Source of the DNA: Maratus speciosus
Lineage: Eukaryota > Arthropoda > Arachnida > Araneae > Salticidae
Assembly: GCA_963932465.1 (NCBI GenBank)
Contig: OZ010787.1
Coordinates: 31,066,087 to 31,130,086, forward strand
Direction of reading: 5' to 3'
Length of the DNA: 64,000 nucleotides
Shown here: positions 34,355 through 45,783 of the stretch, piece after piece
Position numbering within the stretch: position 1 is the stretch's first letter
Layout: each line of letters starts with the position of its first letter
Translations under genes and position numbers: made by a program
Notes under the pieces: model-generated
What the model was told of the DNA's origin: nothing
Seen by the model: the letters and a program-made list of their open reading frames with translations, nothing else
The model's database searches: none

Positions 34355-34881
34355 TTAACCCTTAAATGCGCGATTTTTTATTTTGCTTCGAAAAAATTAT
34401 GTATGATACTCTGAAAGGTTTATAACACAGGAGAAATAATGAAAAAAAAAATCAGAGATATATTTTCATATAATACGTCAATCATTTGTTTTGTTGCACA
34501 TCTGGAATAAAAGTAAACACTACTGTCGTGTGGCTGTTTTACTCTAAAATAATTCAGATTAGTAAATACTTTAATAAGTATGTCTCCAAATACGTTATTT
34601 TATATAATTATTTATTTTATAAAACTTAACCTTTAACCCTTTAATTACCATAACAGAATACGTTCTAGAAATGTCGTGGTTCAGAGAATCCGACTTTACA
34701 CAAGAAAAATTCAATGGTTAATTTAGCTTTATTTAAATACGAAATGTCTGATTTTTACTTAAAGCAAATATTGCTATTATAATTTTCTGGTGTGAATTAG
34801 GTATTTGCGAATAAAAAATATTCTATTAAATTCAAAACAGTGTTCTTTGCATATCTGCAAAGCTGCTCACTAAAGGGATGA
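34355..34881 (+). mobile_element. Family A composite MITE (A7)
   Basis: TTAA 34355-34358, CCCTTAAATGCGCG, both halves, TTTGCATATCTGCAAAG. The terminal TTAA has mutated (AAAGGGATGAA). Confidence 0.85.
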
Positions 34882-34929
34882 AAATAAAACTATTCAGAGC
34901 AACAATTCATGAAGCCAGTAAAAATGTAT

Positions 34930-35116
34930 AGCGAGCCGTCATTTTGACGGCTACTATATGCTTATTTTTCGGTTCAAACCAGAAAATTGATTATGAAATA
35001 AGTTAAAAGATACAAAAAAGAAAAACTTTAAATTATAAAGTTAAACTTTTTTTAAAAAATTCTGGTGCTATTTTTTTTAAAATCTTGACTGAAATTTCCG
35101 GTAGTTCAAGTGTTAA
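34930..35116 (+). mobile_element. TTAA MITE, family C (C7), left end lost
   Basis: Palindrome GCCGTCATTTTGACGGC at 34935-34951, AAACCAGAAAATTG...ATTCTGGTGC core, right end CGGTAGTTCAAGTGTTAA (TTAA 35113-35116). Confidence 0.75.
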
Positions 35117-35232
35117 ACACAATAGCAATGCTGAAACGTAATATCATGTCTTCTCACAAGAAAATCTTCTCTTTCACTGAGGCTGAGATCCGCCGGATAT
35201 GATTCATTCTCTTGAAATGGGCATAGACAGAC

Positions 35233-35777
35233 CATGGAACTATTAATAAAGATAAACTGACATATCCTTAAAAAAGTGAAGCTTCTACTTTAAATGCTTT
35301 GGCAGGGGTTGATTATCGCGGGTGGAAACTTCCACCCGTACATTTTTATAGAAATTTTCTTCTTATTTAAACGCCTTATTGGTACAAAATTCTAGTCATA
35401 AATAATGGCAAAAACATATTTTCCTTTTTACTGGTAGGAACTTACTTTGGCTGAAGTCAGGCCCAGTATTTTCGCCATATTGTGACAACCAGTGAAACAA
35501 ACTGACTGTTTTATCAGGCAAAATAACACCAGTAAAAACAAATAGAAAATTTTACCGTATTTGTGAGAAAATGTTTACATCATTAAGACGCTTAAATATG
35601 ACAAAATTTTCTATTCAGTTTTACTGATGGGATGTTTGCTTTGACGGCAATCAGAAACTGTAGATCCCATTTAAAACAAAAAACAGCAGCCATCTTGTGA
35701 CAACCTCCTCTATTACTTCACCCGTAACTGGTAGACATTACACTATGTGTCCCCTCCTCTTTATTCATAACTCCATT
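35233..35777 (+). mobile_element. Family B MITE, complete
   Basis: 545 bp. Left CATGGAACTATTAATAAAG, right CTTTATTCATAACTCCATT. Perfect 8-bp target duplication AGACAGAC (35225-35232, 35778-35785). The 8-bp duplication points to the hAT group. Non-coding, with two inner CACCAGT...ACTGGTG pairs. Confidence 0.9.
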
Positions 35778-35862
35778 AGACAGACACACCTGTTATTCAG
35801 CTATTATAGGACGTGCTTTTTACAATTGTTGAGAAAATTTTAATTTCTGCATCTTTGGCCAG

Positions 35863-35975
35863 GATTTTATGACTGTGTGAGACACAGAGTCGCTCTGTAC
35901 GCGGAGGAGAAGTTAAATTCTACCAAAGTTTTTACTACGCAAAATTTGTGTGATAAAGATTTAACAGTTATGTAA
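35863..35975 (+). CDS. Possible terminal exon of an unknown host gene
   Basis: A convincing acceptor (TTTCTGCATCTTTGGCCAG) precedes 36 codons read in phase GA|TTT, ending at TAA 35973-35975. The peptide contains DCVRHRVALYAEEKLNSTK, a normal-looking soluble, charged composition, and local GC is above background. It lies in one of the few repeat-free gaps. No upstream exon, domain or family is recognised; it could be chance or an old transposon piece. Partial, acceptor side only. Confidence 0.3.
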
Positions 35976-37592
35976 CTTCTACCTTGACTTCTCGTGACGG
36001 GAGTTTTTGAGGCACTAAATGTATAGCTGCTAAATTTGTTACTTTTTACAACTATCTTTTAAATGAAATATTTGTTTTATTTATTGGAGGAACGTTCTTT
36101 CATTAAACAGGGGAAGATATATTTTAAATATAAAGGTAAGTAAAGAATAATTTTGGCAGCATGCATTTAGCGTATCCCCCAACAAACATTCACGGGCCGC
36201 CACTGATCTTCCGTAACTTAATGGTTTGTTCTCAAGACTCTTCGCATGGAAAGTTTAATTTCGACATTGAACGCAATCCTTCTTTCATTGTCGCATTCCC
36301 TTTTCTTTTGCATTTTTACATTATTATTTAAATTCTAGAACAATTTCTAATAATTTAGAAAAAATGCCAATGCAAAATAATTTTTGTTTTAGCAATTTTT
36401 TTAATTTATATCCCAAAAATGTATAAATGAAATATTTCTCGGAGGCGATAGTAGTATAAATTTATTATTCCTACAGGCTCTTCTTAATGAAATTGTCTTA
36501 AATTATTAGTTGCATTCAAACGTTGAACGTAACTGACATAATTTTCATAGCATAGCCATAAATTACTTTTATGCGGTGTTATGTGATTAAATGTACTGTT
36601 TTTACACAATTAAACACCTTTCTAGTTCAAAACAAAAGCAAAAAGAAACCTTAAAATCATTTTTTTAGACCACATATTTTCTTATTACTTTTCACAAAAG
36701 AAATTTATTATCATATTTCTTTTGTTTCGTGAACAAGAAAATGCGAAAAGTTTTAATTATTTAAAAGTTCCCTGCGTCAGATTTTATTAATATCTTATAA
36801 AGTAACTATCCGAAAAATAGAATGCTTTATCTGATATACTTAACTTATTTCATAAGTTTATTAGTTAATTCCATACTTATAAAATTTCAATATATTCTAG
36901 TTGAATTTGAATCTAGATATTTATTTTTATCACACTTTAGAGTTTAAGCTCATCGTAGAAGTATCCTACTCTGCTTCCCTGAATAAATAAGTTATGTTTA
37001 ATTATTATATATTTAGCTGCTGTTAAATTTCTGAGGCTAAATTAAACTACATATTCTATATTGGCACTACACTCTATCACTTTAAATTACATTAAATATT
37101 AATAAATCTAAAGTATATATTCAAGTTAAATGCAGTACCTCTAATTCCACAACAGATATCATATTTCTATCACTATGAAATGGAAAGACTGTATTCCATA
37201 TCAATTATTTGCGCTAAATTTACAACTGTCTTTGATCTCTAATAGATTATCGTGCCATTGTGATCAATCCTTTCCCTATGCTACTCTCTTCAAATGATAT
37301 TACTGTCATGAAATCTTAATGTGTAATAACTTTATCGGTTATAAAAAACCTTTCAAACATGTCGAGAAAACAGAAAACAAAGAATATATCAATTTTTCTT
37401 AAGATGCTTTCTTGAAACACATTTCATTATGCGAATGTGCACGTTAAAACATGAAACATATTAAAATTATTTTTAAACCACACCTATCTATTATCCCTTT
37501 CAATGGCAAAGTACTTTTGTTGCCAAAATGTTAAAAAAATTGTTTGATGACAGAAATTACGACAAAATTTATATGCAAGTAAGAAAAATGTC

Positions 37593-38155
37593 AAGCCTTC
37601 GAGGGGCAGTGTTGCCAGATTGGAGAAATTTTTGTCCCCAGATTGTTGATTGTCACCGCTTTTTTCAAATAGAAATAATCGGTCTATTTAAAATTAGATT
37701 AAAACTCTGAAAAATAATCTGAATTATACTATTTTAAAAAAGTGGTGGCAGTCAAATAATCTGAATTTAAAAAGTCCCCAATCTGGCAACACTGTCCAGG
37801 GGCAAAGTGTTTCGGTTACTAAAGTGGTCAAATGATAGATGGACACCATGATTTAAAAAACAAATTTTATTGAAAATAAGTAAAAGCTTTTCTTCTCGTA
37901 TGTGTTATAAAATCAAAATTTTACTTCAAAATTTTGGTGTGAATGTGGCATTTTCGAATATTAAGTGGGATATATTAATCCCACATAATTTCAATTAAGA
38001 TTTACATCAGAAAATTTCAATTAAGTTTTACTTTTATTAATTTTGTGAAAAAGAGCTGAAAATTTGCTTTTCCTTATTTTGAAATAATTTTTTCCAAATT
38101 TCCAGTAGGAATTCAACATTACAGAAACACAATTGCTTACCTCTCAAAGGGTTAA
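37593..38155. mobile_element. Chimeric E-D TTAA MITE hosting R1
   Basis: The left part is E-like (GGGGCAAAGTG, GACACCATGATTT, AAAATTTTGGTGTG). The right part is D-like (ATCAGAAAATTTCAATT, CCAGTAGGAATTC, CTCTCAAAGGGTTAA; TTAA 38152-38155). They join at a GTGGGATATATTAATCCCAC palindrome near 37970. R1 sits at the left end. Confidence 0.6.
37607..37794. mobile_element. hAT-like MITE, family R (R1)
   Basis: CAGTGTTGCCAGATTGG to CCAATCTGGCAACACTG; duplication TCGAGGGG / TCCAGGGG (7 of 8). The inner GTCACCGCTTTTTT...AAAAAGTGGTGGC module is present. Confidence 0.8.
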
Positions 38156-38700
38156 ACCGTTACCTTGCGAGCCCAGCACTGCGCAGGATCGGTGAGATCA
38201 AAATCGGTGAGAAAATTTAAAATATTGAATGCAGTGTCATAATTGAAGAGCTGAGTGGAAGAACATGTTATGCTACATTTTCTTAAACATTATTTTATCT
38301 TTTGGACGAAGCTGTTATTAGGTATTCTACTACATGGTAAAGCCAAAATCTATTTAGCCTTGAAGATTTAAGACATTATTCATTAATATTTAATATTTTA
38401 ATATTTAATAATGCAAAATAATATTAATATTTTTTAATATTTAAAAATTAAAAGTGAATGAATTTTTTTGATAGAGTTTAGTACCACACCTGTTAATATT
38501 TTAAACACGTGGTATCAAACAGAAAATAAATCATTAAAATTGACAAAAAAAAATTTCACATCAAATTTCTTCAAATGTAATTTTTGTTACTTAACATGTT
38601 CTTACACTTAGCTCTTCAATTGGGAACAATTGATGGCAAGATTTGCGGATTTTGAAAACCACTTTTTCTGTAGAAATGTGAAATTGACTTCTTTAACCCC

Positions 38701-38879
38701 TTAACTATTTCAGGTGCAAGGCACATCTATTAGTAATATACTGAAATGAATGAATGATACCGGAATTTATAAAGAAATTTATTTGAAAATAGGGAAAAGC
38801 TGTTCTTCACGTACTTAATAAAACGAAAATTTTCAAACGAAAATTTTGGTGTCAATGTCCAAAACTGCATACATATTAA
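38701..38879 (+). mobile_element. TTAA MITE, family E, truncated
   Basis: TTAACTATTTCAGGTGCAAG to TTAA 38876-38879. GATACCGGAATTTAT...AAATTTTGGTGTC core. The right palindromic end is replaced by C4, which shares the TTAA. Confidence 0.7.
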
Positions 38880-39083
38880 CCTTCCGTCTACCAGACGGGT
38901 CCATTGGACCCAACATGTACATTCAAAATATTTATTCAAACCAGAAATTTCTTCAAAACAAACTAAATGTATAAATCAGACAATAATAAGTTAAATAAAC
39001 AAATTAAATAGTTTTAAGTAAAAATTCTGGTGTAGAATGTTTTTATAAAACTTGAGTAAAATTTCCGGTAGTTCTAGGGTTAA
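38876..39083 (+). mobile_element. TTAA MITE, family C (C4), recent
   Basis: Ends CCTTCCGTCTACC and (reversed) CCCTAGAACTACC. Palindrome GGGTCCATTGGACCC at 38897-38911. Core AACCAG...CTGGTG 38939-39032. Differs from C5 at only one visible base across about 208 bp. Confidence 0.95.
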
Positions 39084-39246
39084 GCGTACAAACTTAATGC
39101 TGGAATCGGGCGTAAATTAACACAGCTACGTCACCTAGTGGACGGGGTTGATAATCCACATACGCGGACTTTTATTTTGACGCCATATATGACAGAATTT
39201 CTACCATCTGCGAATATGTTCTAAATCTTTGGTCACTCACGGAACA

Positions 39247-39519
39247 TTAACCCTCCAACTGTCTTGGAAAAGGGCAAAATTGTAATGTTGCTTTTTCTGC
39301 ATTTTGTTTTAAATGCTTAAAAAATATGGTTCTTTGAACATTTTATAAAAAAACTTAATAACGAATATGAATTCAATCCTTGGAAGTATTAATCATTGTT
39401 CAATGTATTGAAAATACATTAAATCAATAGAATTATATTACTTTAAATATTGCTTGTATTGCAGTGAAACCTGGAGCTTAGTGAACGTATTAACACGGGC
39501 TTGTCAGTGAGGGGGTTAA
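39247..39519. mobile_element. TTAA-flanked element, CCCTC ends
   Basis: TTAA 39247-39250 CCCTCCAACTGTC and CTTGTCAGTGAGGGGG TTAA 39516-39519. Only short end similarity; the interior is unrelated to the other families. Confidence 0.55.
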
Positions 39520-39757
39520 CCTTTGTTACCAGAATTATTTCACTATAACTGCGTAGCGAGAAAGGGGTGGGGTCCAAAGGTACTTAGCACCACGAAGTTT
39601 TCTTCGCTTATACAACCCGAAACTTTTTAGCTATTAATCAAGGTGAAAAAAGCTTTACAATTTTAGTGGTGTGAAGTAAGAAAACATTTAGGCGTCTTCC
39701 TGTAGTTCAACTCCATCCGCTACGTGGCGCGTTACCTTTATAAGTGCGACATCCTCT

Positions 39758-39965
39758 TTAACCTTCCGTCTACCAGACGGGTCCATTGGACCCGACATGT
39801 ACATTCAAAATATTTATTCAAACCAGAAATTTCTTCAAAACAAACTAAATGTATAAATCAGACAATAATAAGTTAAATAAACAAATTAAATAGTTTTAAG
39901 TAAAAATTCTGGTGTAGAATGTTTTTATAAAACTTGAGTAAAATTTCCGGTAGTTCTAGGGTTAA
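39758..39965 (+). mobile_element. TTAA MITE, family C (C5), recent
   Basis: Near-identical to C4 (one A/G difference beside the palindrome), TTAA at both ends. With C6 this marks the youngest TTAA subfamily in the window. Confidence 0.95.
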
Positions 39966-40124
39966 ACTTGCGGTTACCTCTCCCATTTAAGATAGGACGC
40001 TTAATATGTATGCAGTTTTGTCAATGTCCCACTTAGGAAAAATGAAACCACCAATTACAGTAGAAGCTCTTTCATCCGGCATTCAATGGTTCGGCACATT
40101 CTATAATGGGGCACAAGAGGCAGT

Positions 40125-40166
<42 letters not shown>
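40125..40166 (+). repeat. Poly-T run
   Basis: About 41 T with no interruption. Simple repeat inside the Tigger-like element. Confidence 0.95.
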
Positions 40167-40170
<4 letters not shown>

Positions 40171-40203
40171 GTTGTTGTTGTTTTTTACTACGGCCATTTT
40201 TGA

Positions 40204-40625
40204 CTGGGATCACTAGGATGCGAGCACCCACAAGAAGCCCAGAATCAGGAGGTGGAATCGGATGAAGAAGGAGCCGAGGCAAATGAATCTAAATTCCCTT
40301 GGAAACGGTCTTCTGATGCATTAGATACATTCACAAAATTTGCCTAATTGAACAAAAGCTACAACGCTGCAGTGTTGCCAGTGGGCTACTTTTTTAAAAA
40401 TTAAGATTTATTGATTTTGCACCAGTTTTTTGAAATGGTAAAATTTCCCCTTTTTTAGCCTTAATTAATATGTCATTAAATAAGGCGAATTTTATAATTT
40501 AAAAAAAGTGGTGCTAATCAAGATATCTGAATTTAAAAATAGTAGCCTACTGGCAACACTGAAACGCTGCCGAACACATAAATCTGTGTATAATCCGTAA
40601 CGATTTATTGAAGAAGAAATCCTAA
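40204..40625 (+). pseudogene. Tigger/pogo-like transposase, C-terminal remnant split by R2
   Basis: Frame with an acidic stretch (EVESDEEGAEANE), then KRSSDALDTFTKFA, a stop at 40344, and LNKSYNA up to 40361. After R2 it resumes in frame with AAEHINLCIIRNDLLKKKS and a stop at 40623. The acidic linker followed by an ALxTxxKF...LxxIRNxL tail is the pattern of Tigger/jerky-type transposase C-termini. All catalytic parts are missing. R2's target duplication lies in the reading frame. Confidence 0.75.
40370..40561. mobile_element. hAT-like MITE, family R (R2)
   Basis: CAGTGTTGCCAGTGGGCTAC to GTAGCCTACTGGCAACACTG; du plication CAACGCTG / AAACGCTG (40362-40369, 40562-40569). Interrupts the transposase relic. 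Confidence 0.9.
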
Positions 40626-40708
40626 TCGCGGAAGCAACATGATATTAGAGACTTTTTACTCGACTGCCAAGAAGGGTTATGTGTTTCATGCATATCTGCG
40701 TATGTGGA

Positions 40709-40898
40709 CAGTGTTGCCAGATGGGCTACTTTTTTTAAATTGAGATTCTTGATTGGCACCAATTTTTTAAATGGAAAATTGCTTCTTATTTAATGATATA
40801 TTAATTAAGGCGAAAACAAAGGTAATTTTACCGTTTCAAAAAAATGGTGGCAATGAAGAAATCTGAATTTTAAAAAAAGTAGCCCACTGGTAACATTG
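40709..40898. mobile_element. hAT-like MITE, family R (R3)
   Basis: CAGTGTTGCCAGATGGGC to GCCCACTGGTAACATTG; perfect 8-bp duplication TATGTGGA (40701-40708, 40899-40906). Confidence 0.95.
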
Positions 40899-40914
40899 TA
40901 TGTGGATTTATTTA

Positions 40915-41050
40915 TACAATAGAATCATCCCAACGGCTGAATGGATTTTAATGAATGAGGTCTCTATCGATTCGTTTTAAACATCCCATGGTTATAGGCT
41001 AAGTTTCGTTTTTATAAATTCAAAAAGGTGTCCTTAAAATACCAAAGTGG
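40915..41050 (+). repeat. Fragment resembling a widespread insect repeat
   Basis: CAACGGCTGAATGGATTTTA then ATGAATGAGG, and later GGTTATAGGCTAAGTTTCG, resembles a string I recall as common in insect genomes (CGGCTGAACCGATTTT...). The class is not certain. Confidence 0.4.
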
Positions 41051-41161
41051 CTGTAGACAAGAAAAAATTTTTTACGTACCATATTGAGTGACATATCATT
41101 GGATAGGTCTTTCAAAATGAAGACGTCGTTTCATTGACTATTTTACAGTCAGAATCTCCGT

Positions 41162-41355
41162 TTAACAAGGGGTCATTTTGACCCCTGCCAAACGAATACA
41201 TGTCTATTCGAACCAGAAAACTTTTTATAATTTAAAATTAATATATGCTGCTCAAAAATAACTTAAATAAATAAGTTAAATAGTTTTAAGTAAAAATTCT
41301 GATGTGAAATATTTTTATAATACTTGAGTAAAATTTCCCGCCGTTCTAGTGTTAA
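41162..41355 (+). mobile_element. TTAA MITE, family C (C8)
   Basis: TTAA 41162-41165 and 41352-41355. Palindrome GGGGTCATTTTGACCCC at 41169-41185 abuts the left TTAA; right end CGCCGTTCTAGTG. The left TIR is shortened. Confidence 0.85.
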
Positions 41356-41963
41356 ATATTACACAACCTGGAATTTGTGTAGGTAGAATCTCTAGCTTTA
41401 CTGCAACTTTAACCAGCATAGACATCTATAGGTCTCATCAAAACAGTGTTTATAGATAGGAACTAACAATTAAACGCAACTTAAAAATCATCAATATAAA
41501 AAAATAAAAAAAATAGGTAATTAACATAAAAAAATATTTAACATTGATGAGAAATAATTAATTTCTTCGCTTTTTGCGCAGTCGGTTTTTCTAATTTTTT
41601 TTTAATTTAATTTTTACTTCTTAAAAATATAATGTTTATAGTAATTTTGTACTACATGTACAGTGTAATGTACATATACATTGCCCTAATATGTACATTA
41701 CATTGTACATTTACAGTATATATTAAATAATTGGATTTTAAGTTTGTGTTCTATGTTTTTCTTTAATGCTCGCAGTTGTTAGAATGACAAAATATAAAAC
41801 AGTATTTGGCAGATATTTATAGAATATGCACTGCAAACGTTGATAATTTAGTAGAACACAAAAAAAATGTATTGACGTTCGATAATCCGGCAAAATCGCT
41901 ATTTCGGCAAGGCTGTGGTCCCGAACATGCCGGATTAAAGAGCTTCTATTGTACAATATTTTA

Positions 41964-42265
41964 AAAAACTAGTGGGAATCAAACAATCTCACTAGAAAAA
42001 GAAGTAGCCTACGCCGCCCGCTACAGTAACGGGCACATTAACATTTAAATGCATAGTGATGCAAATTTGCATCACTTTTTAAATAACTTTTAATAAATAT
42101 TATATTTATGGGTTTTTTTTTAATTTTTTTGTATACCAGTAAAAGAGTAAAGTAAAATTTCCCAGACTTAATTAACACATTTCAGTGATTCAGAAATTGT
42201 TTATGAAAAAAGTGGTGTGAACTGTTTACAATTCCTGCAAAACATGCTGGTCCTTAATTGGTTAA
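41964..42265. mobile_element. Composite of Q-, M- and L-family fragments
   Basis: 41964-42040 is a Q-like right end (GTGGGAATCAAACAATC). 42044-42110 is an M left end with the intact palindrome GTGATGCAAATTTGCATCAC (42056-42075). 42130-42265 is an L fragment ending CATGCTGGTCCTTAATTGG TTAA (42262-42265). Confidence 0.6.
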
Positions 42266-42288
42266 GTTCTTTGCTACTATATTTATAT

Positions 42289-42790
42289 AATGGAGTTATG
42301 AACAAAGAGAGGAGACATATAGTGTACTGTTTACGAGTTGCGAGTGAAGTAACTGAGGGGGTTGTCATAAGATGGCTGCTGCTTTTTAAAAATCGTATAT
42401 ACTGTTTCTGAATAGCGTCGGGGCAAACTGCCCACAAGTAAACTTGTATAGAAAATTTTGTTTAATTTAATCGTCTTATTCTTGCAAATATTTTCTCACA
42501 AATAAGCTAAAAACATCTATTTCTTTTTACTGCTGTCAGCATGTCTGGTAAAACAGTCAGATTTTTTCACCGGTTGTCACAATATGGCGGAAACATATGT
42601 CCTGACTACCACAAAAGTAAACTCACACCAGTAAAAATGCAAATTCGTTTCTGCCATAATTTCTGACTGAAATTTAGAAGGACTTTAAATAGGCAAAAAA
42701 TTTCTATATAAATTTAATGGTTGAAGTTTCAGCTGAAGGTAATCAGCCCTTGAGAAAGTGGTTAAACTTCATGCTTCAATATTTTACGGA
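42289..42790 (-). mobile_element. Family B MITE, decayed far end
   Basis: Right terminus AATGGAGTTATGAACAAAGA is intact at 42289. The interior is collinear with other B copies in reverse; the other end is degenerate. Confidence 0.75.
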
Positions 42791-42801
42791 TATCTCACTT
42801 A

Positions 42802-42951
42802 TAGGGATGAGATGTCTGCGCTTTTTTACACACCAGTATAATTTTAGAGAAAATGTTGTTTTATTTAATCGGAAAATATTGTGATTTAACAGAACAACCT
42901 TTTCTCTAATGTTATACTGGTGTCCGAAAAAGCGGATAAATCTCATCCCTA
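42802..42951. mobile_element. hAT-like MITE, family H (H1)
   Basis: TAGGGATGAGATGTCTGCGC to GCGGATAAATCTCATCCCTA. CACCAGTATAATTTTAGAG and its inverse inside. Confidence 0.8.
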
Positions 42952-42966
42952 GTCAGTTCCTCTTTA

Positions 42967-43388
42967 TTAACCCCTTGAAGGGCGGTGATGCCGTCACGGC
43001 ATCACATAATTTTAATACCAAATTGCCACATTGGCACCGGAATTTTATGATGAAAATATCATATTTATTAAGTACGCGAAAATATACTTTTACTTGTTTC
43101 CAAATAAAACTCTTGTTAATACTGTTGTCATTAAATTATTTGAACTTTTTACGAATATAAGTACCTTGCTCCTGAAAGCAGCGTTGCCAGTGGGCTACTT
43201 TTTTAAAATTCAGATTTCTTGATTGTCACCATTTTTTTTGAAACGGTAAAATTACCTTTGTTTTCGCCTTAATTAATTAAATTAGGCATTAAATAAGGCG
43301 CATTTTACCATTTCAAATAAGTGGTGCGAATTGAAAAATCTGAATTAAAAAAAGTATCCCATATGGCAAGACTCCCTGAAAGGGTTAA
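42967..43388 (-). mobile_element. TTAA MITE, family E (E4) hosting R4
   Basis: TTAA 42967-42970 and 43385-43388, CCCCTTGAAGGGC / CCTGAAAGGG. A palindrome with 10-bp arms GTGATGCCGT and ACGGCATCAC around a single C lies at 42985-43005. Interrupted by R4. Confidence 0.85.
43179..43374. mobile_element. hAT-like MITE, family R (R4) in E4
   Basis: CAGCGTTGCCAGTGGGCTAC to a decayed CATATGGCAAGACTC; perfect duplication CCTGAAAG (43171-43178, 43375-43382). Confidence 0.9.
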
Positions 43389-43394
43389 TAGTTC

Positions 43395-43555
43395 TATGAT
43401 TTACATAGAAATATTAATCCTCCAGCTATTGCGAAAATAAGTCACTGAATAAAGTTAGAAATCTACCTTAAAATTTCTGGTATGTAATCCTTAATATAAG
43501 AATAAAAAAACACAAATCAAAAACAATAATTAATGCATTTAAGAATTATTACGAG
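43395..43555. mobile_element. M-family MITE, right-half fragment
   Basis: Collinear with 28260-28401 (ACATAGAAATATTAATCC, AAAATTTCTGGTATGTAATC, GCATTTAAGAATTA) but lacking the palindromic end. Confidence 0.6.
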
Positions 43556-44013
43556 AATGATATGATTCAGGAAGTCATATTTTTGTAATTATAAAAAGTG
43601 GTATTCAGAATTCGCAACTCTTTGAAGCTTTATTGACAGTTTGGCCACATAATTAATTCCGAAATTATAAATTCCTAACCGATGTAACAAAAGAATAATT
43701 TTTACTTCTTGTAATCACGAAATATCTCTCATTAAATAAAACAAAATATGTTATATTTATATTCCGTTATGAACTCAAAATGACTAAATAAAAATGGAAA
43801 TCAAACTGTCAAACCTGCTTGCATGCTATCCTAGTAACGTTTATCGTGTTTTTAGCAGTAAAATTTGTAAGTAAGCCTTATTTAACCGCTGAAATCTGCG
43901 ACTAAGTAAACAACAAATTGCTACTACATTTTAGTGGGAACTAAAGGCGTAAAAATTTGTAACATATCAATTATTCTTCATTTGTTTTGTCCAAATATAT
44001 TTCATAATATTAC

Positions 44014-44303
44014 TTAACACATTCACGACGTGAAACGTGAATTCTAGTTTTCTTTCAAAAAACATCAATGACTAAGGGCATGGCTTTTACCTTAAAGAAA
44101 ATGCATTTATATCATGTTGTCCATATTTTTTTAGATTGTAAGACATTTTATATTAAATTCGTAAATTGGAAGATATTTACCGATGCATAAACTTGGGAAA
44201 CCTATCTAGAACACCAATTTACTGAAGACTTTTAGAACAGGGTGGGGCTTCTACTGTTTTACATTTCTGATTTGATAAAAGTTACCAATCCGCAATGTGT
44301 TGA
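44014..44303. mobile_element. TTAA element, P-like
   Basis: TTAA 44014-44017 CACATTCACG and GCAATGTGTTGA (44291-44303). Near the left end ATTCACG and CGTGAAT form a dyad around 8 bp. Interior unrelated to 11773-11990. Confidence 0.55.
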
Positions 44304-45064
44304 GGTGCAAATTGAAATACGAAACAAATACAAAATATTTGCTTACAGCACTGTAATACATTATTAGGCTCTTTAATTTTGGTAACTCTATATGGTATAG
44401 AACAAATTTGTTCAAATTTTACATAAGATCTTAAAAGACTAGAAAATAATTGCTACAACACTTTTTTCTAGAATTGTTTTCTTAAATACATATTTTAATG
44501 CGAATTTTGAAATTAGTATTTGAATTATATTTGATATATTTCGTTAAAAACACGTATTTCGCCATAGTTTATGTTATATACGGTGTATATCATTAAACAT
44601 GATACTGATTCTCAATTGGCTCTCTTTCTAGTAAAACAAAAGTGTAATTCAATATTATAAAATATTTTTGTCCGATTGTATAATATTCCTCTTACGCATT
44701 CTAAATAAGTTTATTGTATTATGTATGTATTACCTTTGAAATCAAAAGGAAATAAACAAGAATAAACATGTCCCTATAAAAAATCTGACAAAATCTGTAA
44801 GCTAAAGATGGCATGTAATTTGTTACGTTCATTTTTATGCTAATAAAATAAATATATTATAAACATCATAATAAAAATAGCCTACCATGTATTTGCGATC
44901 ATAATCATTTTGATTATAGATATTCCAAACCAAAATATAAAAATGAATTAGACATAAAAATAATCGAAATTTGACTATATATCTATAGTTCGATGCGATA
45001 AACTTTATTTATATTTTTAAAATATTAATTAAAATTTTACGTAAAAAAGTAAAAAAATAATCAC

Positions 45065-45256
45065 TTAAACCTTTGAGTGGGAAACCAATTTTAATCAAGA
45101 TTTGAGCCGGACACTTTTAATTAAAATTTATCTTTCTAACTTTGGTGGTAAGATGTTAAAAAATTGCTTGTTCTTATTTTGAAACAAAATTTTTCTAATA
45201 TTCCGGTATGAATTTAAGATCACAGAAACGCAATTACTTGCCCCTGAAAGGGTAAA
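45065..45256 (+). mobile_element. TTAA MITE, family D (D5), decayed
   Basis: TTAAACCTTTGAGTGGG, ACTTTGGTGG, TTCCGGTATGAATTT, CCCCTGAAAGGGTAA. The palindrome is eroded. Confidence 0.65.
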
Positions 45257-45565
45257 TATACTGAAAACATTAACGAAAATTTGTTATTAATAACATACGT
45301 AATAAACAGCAACTTCTTTTATCGTTTGAAGCTATTATTTTTTTTTTACACTTTACACTCTAAATTTCTTACTTTATTGAATAAATATTGTCAATTAATT
45401 AACTTGACTAAAATAAATAATATTCATTTATTATCCATATATTTTCTATTCATTTTGAGAGGCTAAATAAAATTTCGTTTCTCATATGACCGGTAAATTT
45501 CAACAGTTTAAATTGATTGAATAATCATAAATGTCATGCTTTTGTCAAACTTATATGCAATATAT

Positions 45566-45783
45566 TTAACCCTTTCAGGTTCAATACATTTCTATTCCAA
45601 AAATGTTCAAATAATTAATTCACACCGCAATTTATGAACAAATTTATTTGAAAGTAATTAAAAGCTTTTCATCACGTACGTTATGAGAATGATTTTATAA
45701 AAAAAATTACTGGTGCCATTTGGAAGTTTGGCCATTACAATTAAACGTTTGCAGACTGCAAACAGTGACCATGAAATCGTTAA
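45566..45783 (+). mobile_element. TTAA MITE, family E (E6) with GTTTGCAG palindrome
   Basis: TTAA 45566-45569 and 45780-45783. CACACCGCAATTTATG...TTACTGGTGCC core. GTTTGCAGACTGCAAAC at 45747-45763, right end only. Confidence 0.85.

Larger units (their letters stand above)
40058..41951 (+). mobile_element. Tigger/pogo-like transposon with nested MITEs
   Basis: Inverted ends CAGTAGAAGCTCTTTCATCC and (reversed) CAATAGAAGCTCTTTAATCC with TA on both sides (40056-40057, 41952-41953), the Tigger-type layout. It contains a transposase C-terminal relic, a 41-bp T run (40125-40166), R2, R3, C8 and a fragment resembling a dispersed insect repeat. Confidence 0.8.

Noticed and set aside
40006..40203. Frame with a long poly-Phe run
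   Set aside because: The Phe run is the 41-bp poly-T microsatellite; the flanks are the Tigger-like terminus, not coding.
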